Assembly: GCA_016839875.1 (NCBI GenBank)
Contig: JAEOTK010000002.1
Coordinates: 1-64,000, forward strand
DNA from: Candidatus Heimdallarchaeota archaeon
GTDB taxonomy: Archaea; Asgardarchaeota; Heimdallarchaeia; Heimdallarchaeales; Heimdallarchaeaceae
Direction: 5' to 3'
DNA: 64,000 nt
The position numbers and the translations under genes are program-made. The notes beneath the pieces were generated by a model. That model saw nothing but the letters and a program-made list of their open reading frames with translations, ran no database searches and was not told the DNA's origin. Shown here in pieces: positions 17,812-27,289 of this stretch (positions are counted from its first letter, which is position 1; each line of letters begins with the position of its first letter).

Positions 17812-18336
17812 ATGAGAGCATTCCTCAGAAGTAACAAAATTATTGGAATTGCAATGCTTTTCTTACTACTTCTTATTCAAAGTTCTCCTACTCATGCTCA
17901 ATCGGAAGGTGAAGCTCTGAGTATCATACAGCAGGCTGAAGACAAACTTATAGATGTGCTCAAATTGCTAGAAGATGCGTTCGAAAAGAATATTCCATTA
18001 ATAGATTTAGTTCAGGAAACAGATAATGCACGAATTCAAATCAAAGTAGCAAAAAGTCAATTTGGTCTTGGGAATTTTTCACAAGCATATCAAACAGCAA
18101 ATGATGCTATTGAAGAACTCGATAGTGTTCTACTTGAAATGGATCAAAGAATGAGTCAGAAGAAGCAGAATTTCAGAATTCTTTACTCTATAGTAGGAGT
18201 TCTAGCTGCCATTTTCACAATTCTTTTTGTTTTCGTCTTTATTAAAAAAATCCAACCATGGTTTAAAACAAAGCAACTTGAAGAATATGGAAAATTAGAA
18301 ATTAAATACGAGAATGAAGGGAAACTTGAGGAATAG
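17812..18336 (+). CDS. Exported helical protein with C-terminal membrane anchor
   Basis: A 174-residue protein with a signal peptide (basic RSNK, then hydrophobic stretch about 11-23, likely cleavage after THAQ near residue 30). The outside domain is helical (about 33-115, AEDKLIDVLKLLEDAFEK and AYQTANDAIEELDSVL). A transmembrane segment (about 122-143) and a charged cytoplasmic tail follow. I do not recognise the fold. It is packed between the DUF1616-like gene and another anchored protein, so the three probably form one envelope complex. Confidence 0.55.
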   Translation: MRAFLRSNKIIGIAMLFLLLLIQSSPTHAQSEGEALSIIQQAEDKLIDVLKLLEDAFEKNIPLIDLVQETDNARIQIKVAKSQFGLGNFSQAYQTANDAIEELDSVLLEMDQRMSQKKQNFRILYSIVGVLAAIFTILFVFVFIKKIQPWFKTKQLEEYGKLEIKYENEGKLEE

Positions 18337-18338
18337 AA

Positions 18339-18980
18339 ATGAAAGAAGCTAAGAAGAAACCAATAAGCAAAGGGAAGAAGCAGCTGTTTCTTTCCAAATT
18401 AAACAAAAATAGATTATACGGGCTTGTAATTACCTGTATAGTAATTGGTTCCGTTATAGCTATTTTCTCAGTAACATTCTTTCCAACAAGTAAAAATGGT
18501 TTTTCTGAATTGATGTTGTTAACCTATGATCCCATAGAAGAAGAATACGAAGCAGAAGCTTATCCTTTCTTCATTTACAGAGTACATAATATATCGATTT
18601 ATTTTGTGGTGAAGAACTTCGAGAATAAAGTGACATACTATCAACTTCAGGTTAAGGCGACAAAACTATCACAGAATATCAGTACAGTTACTCCACTTTC
18701 AACTAATTTCTGCTATATCATGTATCAGAATAATACTTTCGAAAAAATCTTATCACCTGCATCTAATGCAGAGAAAAAAGAATCAGGAACATTAGATGGT
18801 GAATATATATGGGATCCAACAAGCATTGAACTCTATCTTAATGGATTTATTGACATAGTAATAGAGTGGGAAAGTGATTTGAAAATTGTGTTTGAATTAT
18901 GGAAATTTGATACACTAACAGAGAATTTTCAGTATACAGGTATTTTTACATTCTTAGAACTACGCATAAGATGGAGCTAA
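18339..18980 (+). CDS. Membrane-anchored extracytoplasmic protein
   Basis: A 213-residue protein with a basic N-terminus, one signal-anchor helix (about 29-51) and a beta-rich outer domain of about 160 residues containing several N-glycosylation-type sequons. No cysteines form a motif and no family is recognised. It is the third gene of the DUF1616-like operon, with a two-base gap, and its end overlaps the first codons of the phosphoesterase gene. Confidence 0.5.
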   Translation: MKEAKKKPISKGKKQLFLSKLNKNRLYGLVITCIVIGSVIAIFSVTFFPTSKNGFSELMLLTYDPIEEEYEAEAYPFFIYRVHNISIYFVVKNFENKVTYYQLQVKATKLSQNISTVTPLSTNFCYIMYQNNTFEKILSPASNAEKKESGTLDGEYIWDPTSIELYLNGFIDIVIEWESDLKIVFELWKFDTLTENFQYTGIFTFLELRIRWS

Positions 18981-19639
18981 GAGTAATGCCAATAAAATTC
19001 CTAGTACTATCAGACATTCATAATCAAGAGGTTACTCTTCAAAATATCATAAAAGTTGTTCTAGATTTCGAAGTTCCTCCAACCATTTGTATAGTAGCGG
19101 GGGATATCACTAATTTTGGTACCATTGATGACTTAAATAAAATGCTAAATGTAATTACACCAAATTTTAATGAGACAATATTTATAGCTGGCAATTGTGA
19201 TCCATATTTCAAATTAAACGAATTAGAAACAACAGCAAAACATATTGAATCCAGACCACACAAGATAGATTCTTTCACAGCAATAGGATTTGGAAGACAA
19301 GACCCTCTTATTAACCAAAGGATTTTAAGGAAATTAAGTAGAGCAAAGGAAAAAGTATGTTTGCTAACACATGCACCTCCGTATGGAACAGCAGCAGATA
19401 AAGTTTCTTTCGATAGACATGCAGGTTCAAAAGAACTAGCGTATACAATTGAGAAGTATCCTAACATATTTCTATCTATTTCTGGTCACATACATGATTC
19501 TCCAGCTATTGATTCATTAAATGGTTGTACCATTGTAAATCCTGGTCCAATCACAAGAGGGAACTTTGCTATAGTATGTGTTGAAGAGGATTTCAAAGTA
19601 ACAGGAAACATATACAACATAAATGAAATGGGAAGATAG
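18971..19639 (+). CDS. Calcineurin-like metallophosphoesterase
   Basis: A 222-residue phosphoesterase with all five metal motifs in order: LSDIHNQ (DxH), VAGDITN (GD), IAGNCDP (GNxD/E variant), LLTHAPP and SGHIHDSP (GHxH). It should be a dinuclear metal hydrolase; the substrate could be a nucleotide or a phosphoprotein and is not evident. The start overlaps the upstream stop by ten bases; ATG 18986 (MPIKFLVLSDIH) is an alternative. The HD-domain gene begins immediately after its stop codon, so the two hydrolases are coupled. Confidence 0.85.
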   Translation: MELRVMPIKFLVLSDIHNQEVTLQNIIKVVLDFEVPPTICIVAGDITNFGTIDDLNKMLNVITPNFNETIFIAGNCDPYFKLNELETTAKHIESRPHKIDSFTAIGFGRQDPLINQRILRKLSRAKEKVCLLTHAPPYGTAADKVSFDRHAGSKELAYTIEKYPNIFLSISGHIHDSPAIDSLNGCTIVNPGPITRGNFAIVCVEEDFKVTGNIYNINEMGR

Positions 19640-20314
19640 ATGAAAGAAGTAGAAAAGAGTTTGAAATATTTTGAGAATGTTGATGAGTTTGATAGTTTTC
19701 TTATTGAAGTGTACGAGTTTGTGAGACAACAATTTCTCATCTATGAAAGTAAAGCCTCTCATTCGTTAGAACACACTATTAGAGTAGCCAACTTGTGTTT
19801 AGAGCTTGCACTTCAGCTTGAAGCTGCAGTGGATGTTATTCTTATTGCAGCGTTGTTTCATGATGTAGGAAGGCCAGTTGAAGAATTGACTGGAAGATGT
19901 CATGCTGAAGTAAGTTCAGAGAAAGCTATGGAATTTCTGAAATCTATTACAAAAGAAAATCTTGTTTTCGATGTTTGTTCAGCAATAGAATCTCATAGAT
20001 TCAGCAAAGGAATTGAAGCAATAACAAAGGAAGGGAAGATACTGAAAGATGCTGATGCTCTAGATGCATTAGGTGTTATTGGCATTTATAGAACAATTAG
20101 CTACAGTACAGAAAAGGGGTTAAATCTAGAAGAAGCCAGAAAGCACTTTGATGATAAACTCTTGAAACTTCCATCGCTGATGCATTTTCCATTAACAAAG
20201 GAAATTGCGGAAAGAGAGTGTATTGTATTGAAAGAATTCGCTAAAGAAATGGATTCAGGGATTAGTAAATCTAAGTTTAAATTATTGTTAAATAGACTCT
20301 CTGAAAGAAACTAG
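19640..20314 (+). CDS. HD-domain phosphohydrolase
   Basis: A 224-residue HD-superfamily protein. The metal ligands are visible in SHSLEHTIRVANL, ALFHDVGRP (the HD pair), CSAIESHRFS and DADALDALG, which is the usual H...HD...H...D set. Relatives hydrolyse nucleotides or other phosphate esters. The start codon directly follows the stop of the phosphoesterase gene with no gap. The C-terminal 60 residues are helical and end in a basic stretch. Confidence 0.85.
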   Translation: MKEVEKSLKYFENVDEFDSFLIEVYEFVRQQFLIYESKASHSLEHTIRVANLCLELALQLEAAVDVILIAALFHDVGRPVEELTGRCHAEVSSEKAMEFLKSITKENLVFDVCSAIESHRFSKGIEAITKEGKILKDADALDALGVIGIYRTISYSTEKGLNLEEARKHFDDKLLKLPSLMHFPLTKEIAERECIVLKEFAKEMDSGISKSKFKLLLNRLSERN

Positions 20315-20327
20315 TAAAAAAGCAGAA

Positions 20328-20336
20328 TTTTAAATA
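20328..20336 (+). promoter_or_regulatory. TATA-like box of the FKBP gene
   Basis: TTTTAAATA lies 50 bases before the ATG, so transcription would start near 20360. A strong AGGGTGA ribosome site (20375-20381) precedes the ATG at 20386 by about five bases. Confidence 0.4.
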
Positions 20337-20385
20337 CGATAATCTATAACTCTCTATTTGACGATTAAAATACTAGGGTGATTCG

Positions 20386-21081
20386 ATGTCTAATCTGAGA
20401 TCAGGTGATATGGTAAATCTAAACTATACAGTAAGAAAAATTGAAGACGGCAAAGTATTTGACACAACATTTGAGGATATTGCTAAAAAAGAAGATATCT
20501 TTGACGAAAAAGTCATTTATCGACCATTTACCTTAATTATTGGGAAAAAATGGCTACCAGAAGGATTGGAAGAAGAAATTATAGGTATGAAAGAAGGGGA
20601 GAAAAAAACTATTGAGGTTGAAGCCAAGAAAGGATTTGGTTTAAGAGATCGATCGAAAATAAGACTAATACAGAGAAGAGAATTTCAAAGACATCAGATA
20701 AAACCAAAAGAAGACATGAAGGTTGAAATAGGGGGACAAGAGGGTAGAATTCTTAAAGTTTCAAGTAGCAGAGTCAAGGTTGATTTTAATCATGATCTTG
20801 CTGGACATGATCTGAAATATAATGTCGAGATTGTGAAGAAAATCACCGATATAAAAGAACAGTTTGTTTGTTTATTAGAAAAGCGACTACCAGGTGTAGA
20901 TTTTTCCAATACTAAGATAGAACTAAAAGATAAGGCAATATCAGTAGAGCTTCCAAAAAATACAAGATTTATGGAATACATCCAGTTTATAAGAAATGGC
21001 GTTACAAGAGATTTGGGAGAGATTACTGATAAATACAAAACAGTAACTTTTATTGAACATTATGAAATTGAAAAGAAATGA
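20386..21081 (+). CDS. FKBP-type peptidyl-prolyl isomerase, long archaeal form
   Basis: A 231-residue FKBP of the SlyD-like archaeal long type. The N-terminal isomerase domain shows GDMVNLNYTVRKIEDGKVFDTT, FTLIIGKKWLPEGLEEEIIGMKEGEKK and the insert-in-flap segment, followed by HDLAGHDLKYNVEIVK. The last 85 residues form an extra alpha/beta domain found in the long archaeal members. It would catalyse proline isomerisation and act as a chaperone in the cytoplasm. It is transcribed alone. Confidence 0.88.
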   Translation: MSNLRSGDMVNLNYTVRKIEDGKVFDTTFEDIAKKEDIFDEKVIYRPFTLIIGKKWLPEGLEEEIIGMKEGEKKTIEVEAKKGFGLRDRSKIRLIQRREFQRHQIKPKEDMKVEIGGQEGRILKVSSSRVKVDFNHDLAGHDLKYNVEIVKKITDIKEQFVCLLEKRLPGVDFSNTKIELKDKAISVELPKNTRFMEYIQFIRNGVTRDLGEITDKYKTVTFIEHYEIEKK

Positions 21082-21098
21082 TTCTTTTCTACTTCATA

Positions 21099-21536
21099 TC
21101 ATTTCTCAACTTTTTTTACTTCTGCAAGTACTAGATGGTAATTAAGGGGACAATCTATCTTTTTGATTGTTTTAAGTATCTTAATTTTGGTTTTTTGCTG
21201 ATAACTTGGATTCAAACAATACTCATAATTTTCGCAAAGAATTTCATTGCATTCTAGTGGAGACCGATTTAAAATGATATTTTCAAGGAATTTTTGATCT
21301 TCAACAGTAATAACACTACTTGTTTCTTCAACCTCACAAACAACCATCACTTGATTTTCAATTAAGCATGTATGTTCATTCTCTCTTACTTCTGTTATAA
21401 TATAGGATTTATTTTTCTCCAAAGAATCAACACACACTTTGTTTAATGGGCATTTTTTACAGATTTTGGTTCCTCCTAAGTGTGTAAACTTATACCCAAC
21501 AGAAGCAATGCTTTTTTCTAGTAGAGTTATAACCAT
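21099..21536 (-). CDS. UPF0179 family cysteine-rich protein
   Basis: A 145-residue protein of the archaeal UPF0179 family, seen from SIASVGYKFTHLGGTKICKKCPLNKVC and VRENEHTCLIENQVMVV. Ten Cys residues, including the CKKCPLNKVC cluster and a CNEILCENYEYC cluster, suggest bound zinc or an Fe-S centre. The function is unknown. It is convergent with the FKBP gene (17-base gap) and directly downstream of the glycerol-1-phosphate dehydrogenase gene. Confidence 0.75.
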   Translation of the reverse strand: MVITLLEKSIASVGYKFTHLGGTKICKKCPLNKVCVDSLEKNKSYIITEVRENEHTCLIENQVMVVCEVEETSSVITVEDQKFLENIILNRSPLECNEILCENYEYCLNPSYQQKTKIKILKTIKKIDCPLNYHLVLAEVKKVEK

Positions 21537-21584
21537 TTCTTGAAAATCTAATAATTTGCCTTTTTTAATTTTGGTAATAGTGTC

Positions 21585-22655
21585 TTAATTAATTACACCT
21601 GTTTTTGTTGCTACTCTAATCGCTGCTTCAGAACTCAAACCGTCTTTTCCTAAAATAGTGTATCTTTCTGGTCTAATTGTATGAGCAGTTTCTAAGGCTT
21701 TTATTATATCTTCATCTTTTATTCCTAAATCTTTAGCTTTAGTGGATAGGCCAATTTCTTCCATTACTAATTTGATTCTCTCCCAATCAAGATCATGCAG
21801 AAAAGCCATCATAATTGAGCCTATTGCACACTGCTCCCCATGTAAAGCTGGTTTCTCCGAGATGGTGTCTAATGCATGGCTAAACATATGTTCTGAACCA
21901 CTTCCTGGGCGAGATGAACCAGCTACACACATTGCTAAAGAACTAGCAATTAATGAATTCATAACAATCCTACTATACCCTTCAGATTTGTTTTTTATTA
22001 AATCAGCATTCTGCGAAACTAGATCTACAGTCATATTTGCTAGAGCTATTGAAGTGGGTGAAATCATTTCGTTTTTTAATCGATGTGCAAGCAACCAATC
22101 TTTAATCGAGGTTTTTTTAGCTAATATATCTCCACATCCAGCACATGTGAATTTGTATGGGGATTTATCTAAAATTGTTGTATCAGCAACAACAGCTATA
22201 GGTGGTCTTGCTTGGATAGAGTGTCTCTCATCTATTCCTCTCAAAGAAGCTCTTGAGCTAGCAATTCCATCATGACTGGCAATAGTGGGGACTGAAATAA
22301 ACCTTTGATTTGCTTTATATGATGTTAGTTTAGCAACATCAATTGGTCTTCCCCCTCCTAATCCAATTACAAATTCTGATTTTATTTCTTTAAGGAGATT
22401 TAGTTGTTTATCTACTTCTGCTAATGTACTATCTTCAATAGCAGACAGATGGATTTCGATACCTCCAGTATCTAACAAAATCTGTTCTATATCCTTGGCA
22501 TATCTGTTGATCAAGAAATTATCTGTAATAAGGAGACAACTTTTACCTATTGATAGTTTATCTATAATTTCTGGTAGACTTTGAAACATGTTTGACCCTA
22601 AAGAGAGCATCTGAGGCATCTCAATGTGCTTGAATTCATTAATAACGTCAGTCAT
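21585..22655 (-). CDS. egsA: sn-Glycerol-1-phosphate dehydrogenase
   Basis: A 356-residue enzyme reducing dihydroxyacetone phosphate to sn-glycerol-1-phosphate, the stereo-specific backbone of archaeal ether lipids. Characteristic segments are GLGGGRPIDVAKLTSY, VPTIASHDGIASSRASL, CAGCGDILAKKTSIKDW and SGSEHMFSHALD with the zinc-binding residues, then HGEQCAIGS. It acts in the cytoplasm with NAD(P)H. This gene is a strong marker for an archaeal genome. Length and motifs are standard. Confidence 0.95.
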   Translation of the reverse strand: MTDVINEFKHIEMPQMLSLGSNMFQSLPEIIDKLSIGKSCLLITDNFLINRYAKDIEQILLDTGGIEIHLSAIEDSTLAEVDKQLNLLKEIKSEFVIGLGGGRPIDVAKLTSYKANQRFISVPTIASHDGIASSRASLRGIDERHSIQARPPIAVVADTTILDKSPYKFTCAGCGDILAKKTSIKDWLLAHRLKNEMISPTSIALANMTVDLVSQNADLIKNKSEGYSRIVMNSLIASSLAMCVAGSSRPGSGSEHMFSHALDTISEKPALHGEQCAIGSIMMAFLHDLDWERIKLVMEEIGLSTKAKDLGIKDEDIIKALETAHTIRPERYTILGKDGLSSEAAIRVATKTGVIN

Positions 22656-22767
22656 TTCTATCAGAATCAGATATAGCTTATATTAAAGGAATTCTTCCTT
22701 TTCTCCCCATATAATTCCTAAAAAATAAGAAATAAAACGAAAAAGGAAATGAAAGATAGAGATGATT

Positions 22768-23571
22768 TTATTTTTTCTTCGGAAACCATGGAATCAGTGC
22801 GTTCGTTTTTTGTTTGTAATCTTGATATTCTGCATTTTTTTCAAATCTTTTTTCTGCTAAGGGTAATCCTGTTACATAAATCAGTAGTAATGCGATAACA
22901 ATAGGGCTGATAATGGAAGCGAAATTCCAAGCTTTAAGTTCATAAAGAGCTATGAAAAATAATCCAAACCACATAGTTATCTCTCCGAAATAGTTGGGGT
23001 GTCGTGAGAATTTCCAAAGACCTTTTGTCATTATTTTTCCCTTATTTTCTGGTTTTTTCTTGAACAAATGCATTTGAAGATCTGCAGTAAACTCAAATAA
23101 GAATCCCAATACCCAAATACCTATTCCAACATAATCAAGTACCCAGAAAGGTCTATCAATAGATGTGTTTGCTGTTACAACAAGCATTGGTAATCCAATA
23201 ATAATTACTAGAAAAACTTGTGATAAATAAACCTGAAGAAAACCTTTCCACCAAAGAGTTTTACCCCATTGATCACGAAATGTTTTAAATCGTCTATCTT
23301 CACCTGTATCTTCATCTTTTCCGAATTTCCTCAAAGTTAAAAACACAGCTATTCGAACGCCCCATAGTATTACCAATCCTGTAACTAAGATTTTTCTTCC
23401 TATGAGAAAATCACTTCCACTTGATATCCATGAGACAATAGCGATTAAAATAAAACCCGCTCCATATGCAATATCAACAGTATTGAAACTTCTTTGATAT
23501 AATCCTATGAAATAAAACATAAGGAACAATCCAAAAGCAGCGAGTAAACTCCATAATATAGGTATAATCAT
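22768..23571 (-). CDS. DUF1295 / steroid 5-alpha-reductase-like membrane protein
   Basis: A 267-residue integral membrane protein with six or seven hydrophobic segments. The C-terminal GLWKFSRHPNYFGEITMWFGLF motif is the signature of the DUF1295 and isoprenylcysteine methyltransferase/steroid reductase superfamily. DKRFKT-like and LPMLVV segments also fit DUF1295. The enzymatic role is unknown; a lipid-modifying reductase or methyltransferase is the usual suggestion. It lies directly upstream of the G1P dehydrogenase gene on the same strand with a 112-base gap. Confidence 0.82.
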   Translation of the reverse strand: MIIPILWSLLAAFGLFLMFYFIGLYQRSFNTVDIAYGAGFILIAIVSWISSGSDFLIGRKILVTGLVILWGVRIAVFLTLRKFGKDEDTGEDRRFKTFRDQWGKTLWWKGFLQVYLSQVFLVIIIGLPMLVVTANTSIDRPFWVLDYVGIGIWVLGFLFEFTADLQMHLFKKKPENKGKIMTKGLWKFSRHPNYFGEITMWFGLFFIALYELKAWNFASIISPIVIALLLIYVTGLPLAEKRFEKNAEYQDYKQKTNALIPWFPKKK

Positions 23572-23673
23572 GATAATTATCGTTATTTAGCTAACTTATA
23601 TTTATTTTTTGTAATGTCAAAAATACAAATCTAACGCAATAATTATTATTACTAGCAACTATTACAGTTTAGA

Positions 23674-24636
23674 ATGAATTCAATCGATTCCAGAGCTAGT
23701 GTTTATAGTTTTGGAAGAAAATTCGGGTATCTTCCTTATATGATAGAAAGATATATGGAGATACTTGGAGAGGAAGAAACTTCGAAAATACTTCATTTTT
23801 ATGAAACAAAACTTCCTAAGGTAATTAGATTAAATTCATTAAGATCGTCTTATTCTGAAATAACAAAGTTGCTAACAGAAAAAAAAGTAGAATTAAAAGA
23901 TATACCAGACATCGAAGAAGGAAAGGAAATAATTAATTCCCCTATTCCTATTGGAGCAACACCTGAATATTTGAATGGCTATTATATGCTTCAAGGTAAG
24001 AACTCGATGTATCCTTCTAAGGTTCTAGAACCAAAGGAAGGAGAAGTAGTTGGTGACTTTGCTGCAGCTCCTGGAGGGAAAACCACTCATTTAGCTCAAT
24101 TGATGAAGAACAAGGGAAATATCATTGCTCTAGAAATAAGTGCAAATCGCTGTAGGAGTTTGAAGTCAAACCTAGCTCGAATGGGAGTAAAAAATGTAAC
24201 AACTCTTCGAATGGACACAAGGAATGCTACTTCTTTAGATATCGAATTTGATAAGATATTATTAGATGCACCTTGTTCTGGATCAGGAATAATTGCTTCA
24301 GATCCTACTAGAAAGAGTTCGAAAATTTTGCAAGATATCAAAGAGTATCATGATTATCAGGTTACACTTCTAGAGGAATCAGTTAAATCTCTGAAAAAAG
24401 AAGGAGAAATAGTTTACTGTACATGCTCATTAGAACCTGAAGAAAATGAATTGGTGATATCAGAGATTCTTAAGAAATTCGATTTGAGTTTAGTCAAATT
24501 AAACATACCAGGAGAACCTGCTTTATCTCAGTTTAAGGATCACAAGTTTCATCCTGAAGTAAATCTAGCAAAAAGACTGTACCCACACAAAACAAACGGT
24601 GAAGGATTCTTCATCGCTAAAATGGTGAAAATATAA
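23674..24636 (+). CDS. NOL1/NOP2/Sun-family RNA (cytosine-5) methyltransferase
   Basis: A 320-residue AdoMet-dependent methyltransferase. The AdoMet site is FAAAPGGKTTHL (about 129-140), followed by ALEISANRCRSL, LLDAPCSGSG (about C201) and VYCTCSLEPEENE (about C251). The two cysteines are the release and catalytic residues of m5C enzymes. It would methylate C5 of cytosine in tRNA or rRNA. Its stop overlaps the start of a PUA-domain gene by one base (TAATG), suggesting that the separate PUA protein supplies RNA binding. Confidence 0.9.
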   Translation: MNSIDSRASVYSFGRKFGYLPYMIERYMEILGEEETSKILHFYETKLPKVIRLNSLRSSYSEITKLLTEKKVELKDIPDIEEGKEIINSPIPIGATPEYLNGYYMLQGKNSMYPSKVLEPKEGEVVGDFAAAPGGKTTHLAQLMKNKGNIIALEISANRCRSLKSNLARMGVKNVTTLRMDTRNATSLDIEFDKILLDAPCSGSGIIASDPTRKSSKILQDIKEYHDYQVTLLEESVKSLKKEGEIVYCTCSLEPEENELVISEILKKFDLSLVKLNIPGEPALSQFKDHKFHPEVNLAKRLYPHKTNGEGFFIAKMVKI

Positions 24637-25184
24637 TGACAGAGAATCATCCTATATTTCGATGTGTAAGTGAAGGAGAGGAGAAAATAATTTTATCTTC
24701 ATTATGCGAATCCTTCGGTGAATCAGTACTAGATGCTTTAGATAAATATCAATTCTGGTTGAAAGAAGGTAAAATTAAGGAAGTGTTTGCAGTTCCCCAA
24801 AAAGACACACACATTCTTGAGAGAATTTCTCAGAATGTGTATTCTGCAGGAATTCCTTTTGGAAGCATATGGAATTCTGAATTTCAGTTAGAAATTGAAG
24901 GTGCCAGTTTATTATCTTCATTCATAAACAACGTAATTCATATCAAAACAGATCAGTTTCTTTTTGGAAAACCCATTTTTATCGAAAATATTGAAAAGAT
25001 CGATGCTGATTTTCAAAAGGGAGATCTTCTACTCATTTATGGAAAGAAAGGATTACATTATGGAATTGGAAAAGCAGTTTTAGATTCAGTAAAAATACTT
25101 ACTTCAAAATCAAATACTGTTGTTATTAGAGGTTATAAAAATAAGCCATTTGATAGAGGTTGGTATTTGAGAGAAGGAAATTAA
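24636..25184 (+). CDS. PUA-domain RNA-binding protein
   Basis: A 182-residue protein. The C-terminal third has a PUA-type pattern (QLEIEGASLLSSFINN, FQKGDLLLIYGKKGLHYGIGKAVLDS, VVIRGYKNKPFDRGWYLREG). The N-terminal half resembles the pre-PUA region of NIP7-like or tRNA-modifying proteins. It is translationally coupled to the NSUN methyltransferase, which lacks its own PUA domain, so a two-subunit RNA methyltransferase is the simplest reading. The specific family is not certain. Confidence 0.7.
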   Translation: MTENHPIFRCVSEGEEKIILSSLCESFGESVLDALDKYQFWLKEGKIKEVFAVPQKDTHILERISQNVYSAGIPFGSIWNSEFQLEIEGASLLSSFINNVIHIKTDQFLFGKPIFIENIEKIDADFQKGDLLLIYGKKGLHYGIGKAVLDSVKILTSKSNTVVIRGYKNKPFDRGWYLREGN

Positions 25185-25266
25185 ATAGAATCAAATCAAA
25201 ATCTCTCTCAAATCTTGAAAATGCTATAATCAGCAATCCCAGACAGTAACAAGAAGAATCAAAAAG

Positions 25267-25274
25267 TATTTAAA
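25267..25274 (+). promoter_or_regulatory. TATA-like box of the aCPSF1 gene
   Basis: TATTTAAA lies about 100 bases ahead of the TTG start of the RNase gene. The implied transcript would begin near 25297 and carry a leader of roughly 70 bases. Confidence 0.35.
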
Positions 25275-25367
25275 CTCTGTTTGAGGAGTTAAATTAGTTT
25301 TAACTACATTTATTTCGTTAAATAAGAACTTATTCTACGAAGCTGTATTTAGATAAACTACGAAGAG

Positions 25368-27287
25368 TTGGACATCTTGAGTTATAAAGAAGTATTAGAA
25401 GAAACATCTCGAGAGATACATGAAGAATTACCTAAAAATTCTGAAATTTCTCGAATAGAATTTGAAGGTCCAGAAGTTGCAGTTTACTCTCGTAATCCTA
25501 AGGTGTTAGTGGATGATGAGACAATTATTAAGGAACTTGCAAAGAAACTACGAAAACGAATAGTAATTCGTTCAGATCCTGAGGTTAGATTACCAAAGGA
25601 TGAGACAATATACACGATTAATGAGTTGGTTGGTGAAGAAGGTGAGATTACTTCAATCGATTTTGATGAGCTTGTCGGTGAAGTTATTATAGAAGCACTA
25701 AAACCTGGAGTCATTATCGGTAAAGCTGGAGAAATGTTAAGAACAATAATTTCCAAAACTTTATGGCGTCCAAGGGTTATGCGAACCCCACCTATTGAAT
25801 CCAGAGTGATAAAAACAATAAGACACCTGTATCAAGAACATTCTAAAAGAAGACAAGAAATTCTTCGAACTATTGGAAAGAGAATCCATAGGCCTGTTAT
25901 ATATAGAGATGATACCATTCGAGTAACAGCACTAGGTGGTTTTGCAGAAGTTGGAAGAAGCTGTGCTATGATACAAACAGGTGAAAGTAGAGTACTAATT
26001 GACTGTGGGATAAATGTAGGAAGTAATACCCCAAATAACACTTTTCCACGTTTTGATTTACCTGAATTCGATATTGATCAGTTAGAAGCTGTAGTAATAT
26101 CGCACGCACATCTTGACCATTCAGGATTTGTTCCCTATCTTTTCAAATATGGTTACAAAGGTGCCATTTATGCAACACGCCCAACACGTGATTTAATGAC
26201 AATGTTACAGATTGATTACTTAGATGTTGCAAAGAAAGAAGGAAAGATGTTGCCATATGAACAAAAGGATATCAGGGAAACAGTTCTACATACGGTAGTT
26301 CTAGATTATGGTGAAGTAACAGATATTTCACCAGACATTCGATTAACTTTTCACAATGCTGGGCATATTGTTGGAAGCGCAATTCCACATCTACATATAG
26401 GTGAGGGGATTTACAATCTCGCATTTGCTCAAGATATTAAATTTGCTAAATCAAATCTATTAGATCCAGCAAACATAAGATTCCCCAGACTTGAAACCTT
26501 ATTTATAGAATCTACATATGGGAAACCTCAAGATATTCTTCCCCCAAGGCAAGAGTGTGAAAAACTGCTAAGAAATATTATCTACGACACGATTAAGAAA
26601 GGAGGAAAAGTTCTCATACCCGTATTAGCAGTTGGAAGAGCTCAAGAAGTTCTAGTTGTTATAGAGACTCTAATGAGAAATGGTGAGCTTCCAAATATCC
26701 CAGTCTATACAGATGGGATGATTAGAGAAGCATCTGCAATTACAACTGCACATCCTGAGTTCCTATCAAAGAATCTTCGAGAAAGGATTTTTCATGTAGG
26801 TCAAAATCCATTTCTTGCAGAACAGATAAAGCAAGTTGCTTCTAGTGAAGAAAGGGAATTGATACTTCAAGGAGATCCTGCAATTATTGTTGCAACCAGT
26901 GGAATGCTCAACGGTGGCCCCAGTGTTTTGTATTTCAAGGAATTATGTAGTGATCCGAATAATGCACTAATTTTCGTCAGTTATCAAGGCAAAGGTACTC
27001 TAGGGAGTAAGATTCAAAAAGGAATTACAGAAATTCAGATGGTTGAAGATCGAAAAACTGTGATGTATCACATTGAAATGGGTGTTCATAGTATAACTGG
27101 TTTTACAGGACATAGTGATAGAAGAGAACTAGAAAACTATATTCTCAAAGTAACACCAAAACCAGAGAGAGTTGTGGTTATTCATGGAGAGGAATCTAAA
27201 ACCAACAAGTTTGCATCATGGGTTTACAAAACTACAAAAAGAGAAAGTCTTTCCCCTCCAAACGGTACTACAATTAGGTTAAGATAA
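25368..27287 (+). CDS. aCPSF1/FttA, archaeal transcription termination ribonuclease
   Basis: A 639-residue beta-CASP nuclease related to eukaryotic CPSF73. Two KH-type domains occupy the first 150 residues (GVIIGKAGE, about 114-122). The metallo-beta-lactamase core has HAHLDHSG (about 246-253) and GHIVGSA; the beta-CASP part has the SGMLNGGPS, SYQGKGTLG and GFTGHSDR segments, then a C-terminal VIHGEESK motif. In archaea this enzyme cleaves nascent RNA at U-tracts and ends transcription. The start is TTG, fixed by the conserved N-terminus. It is universally conserved in archaea. Confidence 0.93.
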   Translation: MDILSYKEVLEETSREIHEELPKNSEISRIEFEGPEVAVYSRNPKVLVDDETIIKELAKKLRKRIVIRSDPEVRLPKDETIYTINELVGEEGEITSIDFDELVGEVIIEALKPGVIIGKAGEMLRTIISKTLWRPRVMRTPPIESRVIKTIRHLYQEHSKRRQEILRTIGKRIHRPVIYRDDTIRVTALGGFAEVGRSCAMIQTGESRVLIDCGINVGSNTPNNTFPRFDLPEFDIDQLEAVVISHAHLDHSGFVPYLFKYGYKGAIYATRPTRDLMTMLQIDYLDVAKKEGKMLPYEQKDIRETVLHTVVLDYGEVTDISPDIRLTFHNAGHIVGSAIPHLHIGEGIYNLAFAQDIKFAKSNLLDPANIRFPRLETLFIESTYGKPQDILPPRQECEKLLRNIIYDTIKKGGKVLIPVLAVGRAQEVLVVIETLMRNGELPNIPVYTDGMIREASAITTAHPEFLSKNLRERIFHVGQNPFLAEQIKQVASSEERELILQGDPAIIVATSGMLNGGPSVLYFKELCSDPNNALIFVSYQGKGTLGSKIQKGITEIQMVEDRKTVMYHIEMGVHSITGFTGHSDRRELENYILKVTPKPERVVVIHGEESKTNKFASWVYKTTKRESLSPPNGTTIRLR

Positions 27288-27289
27288 AA

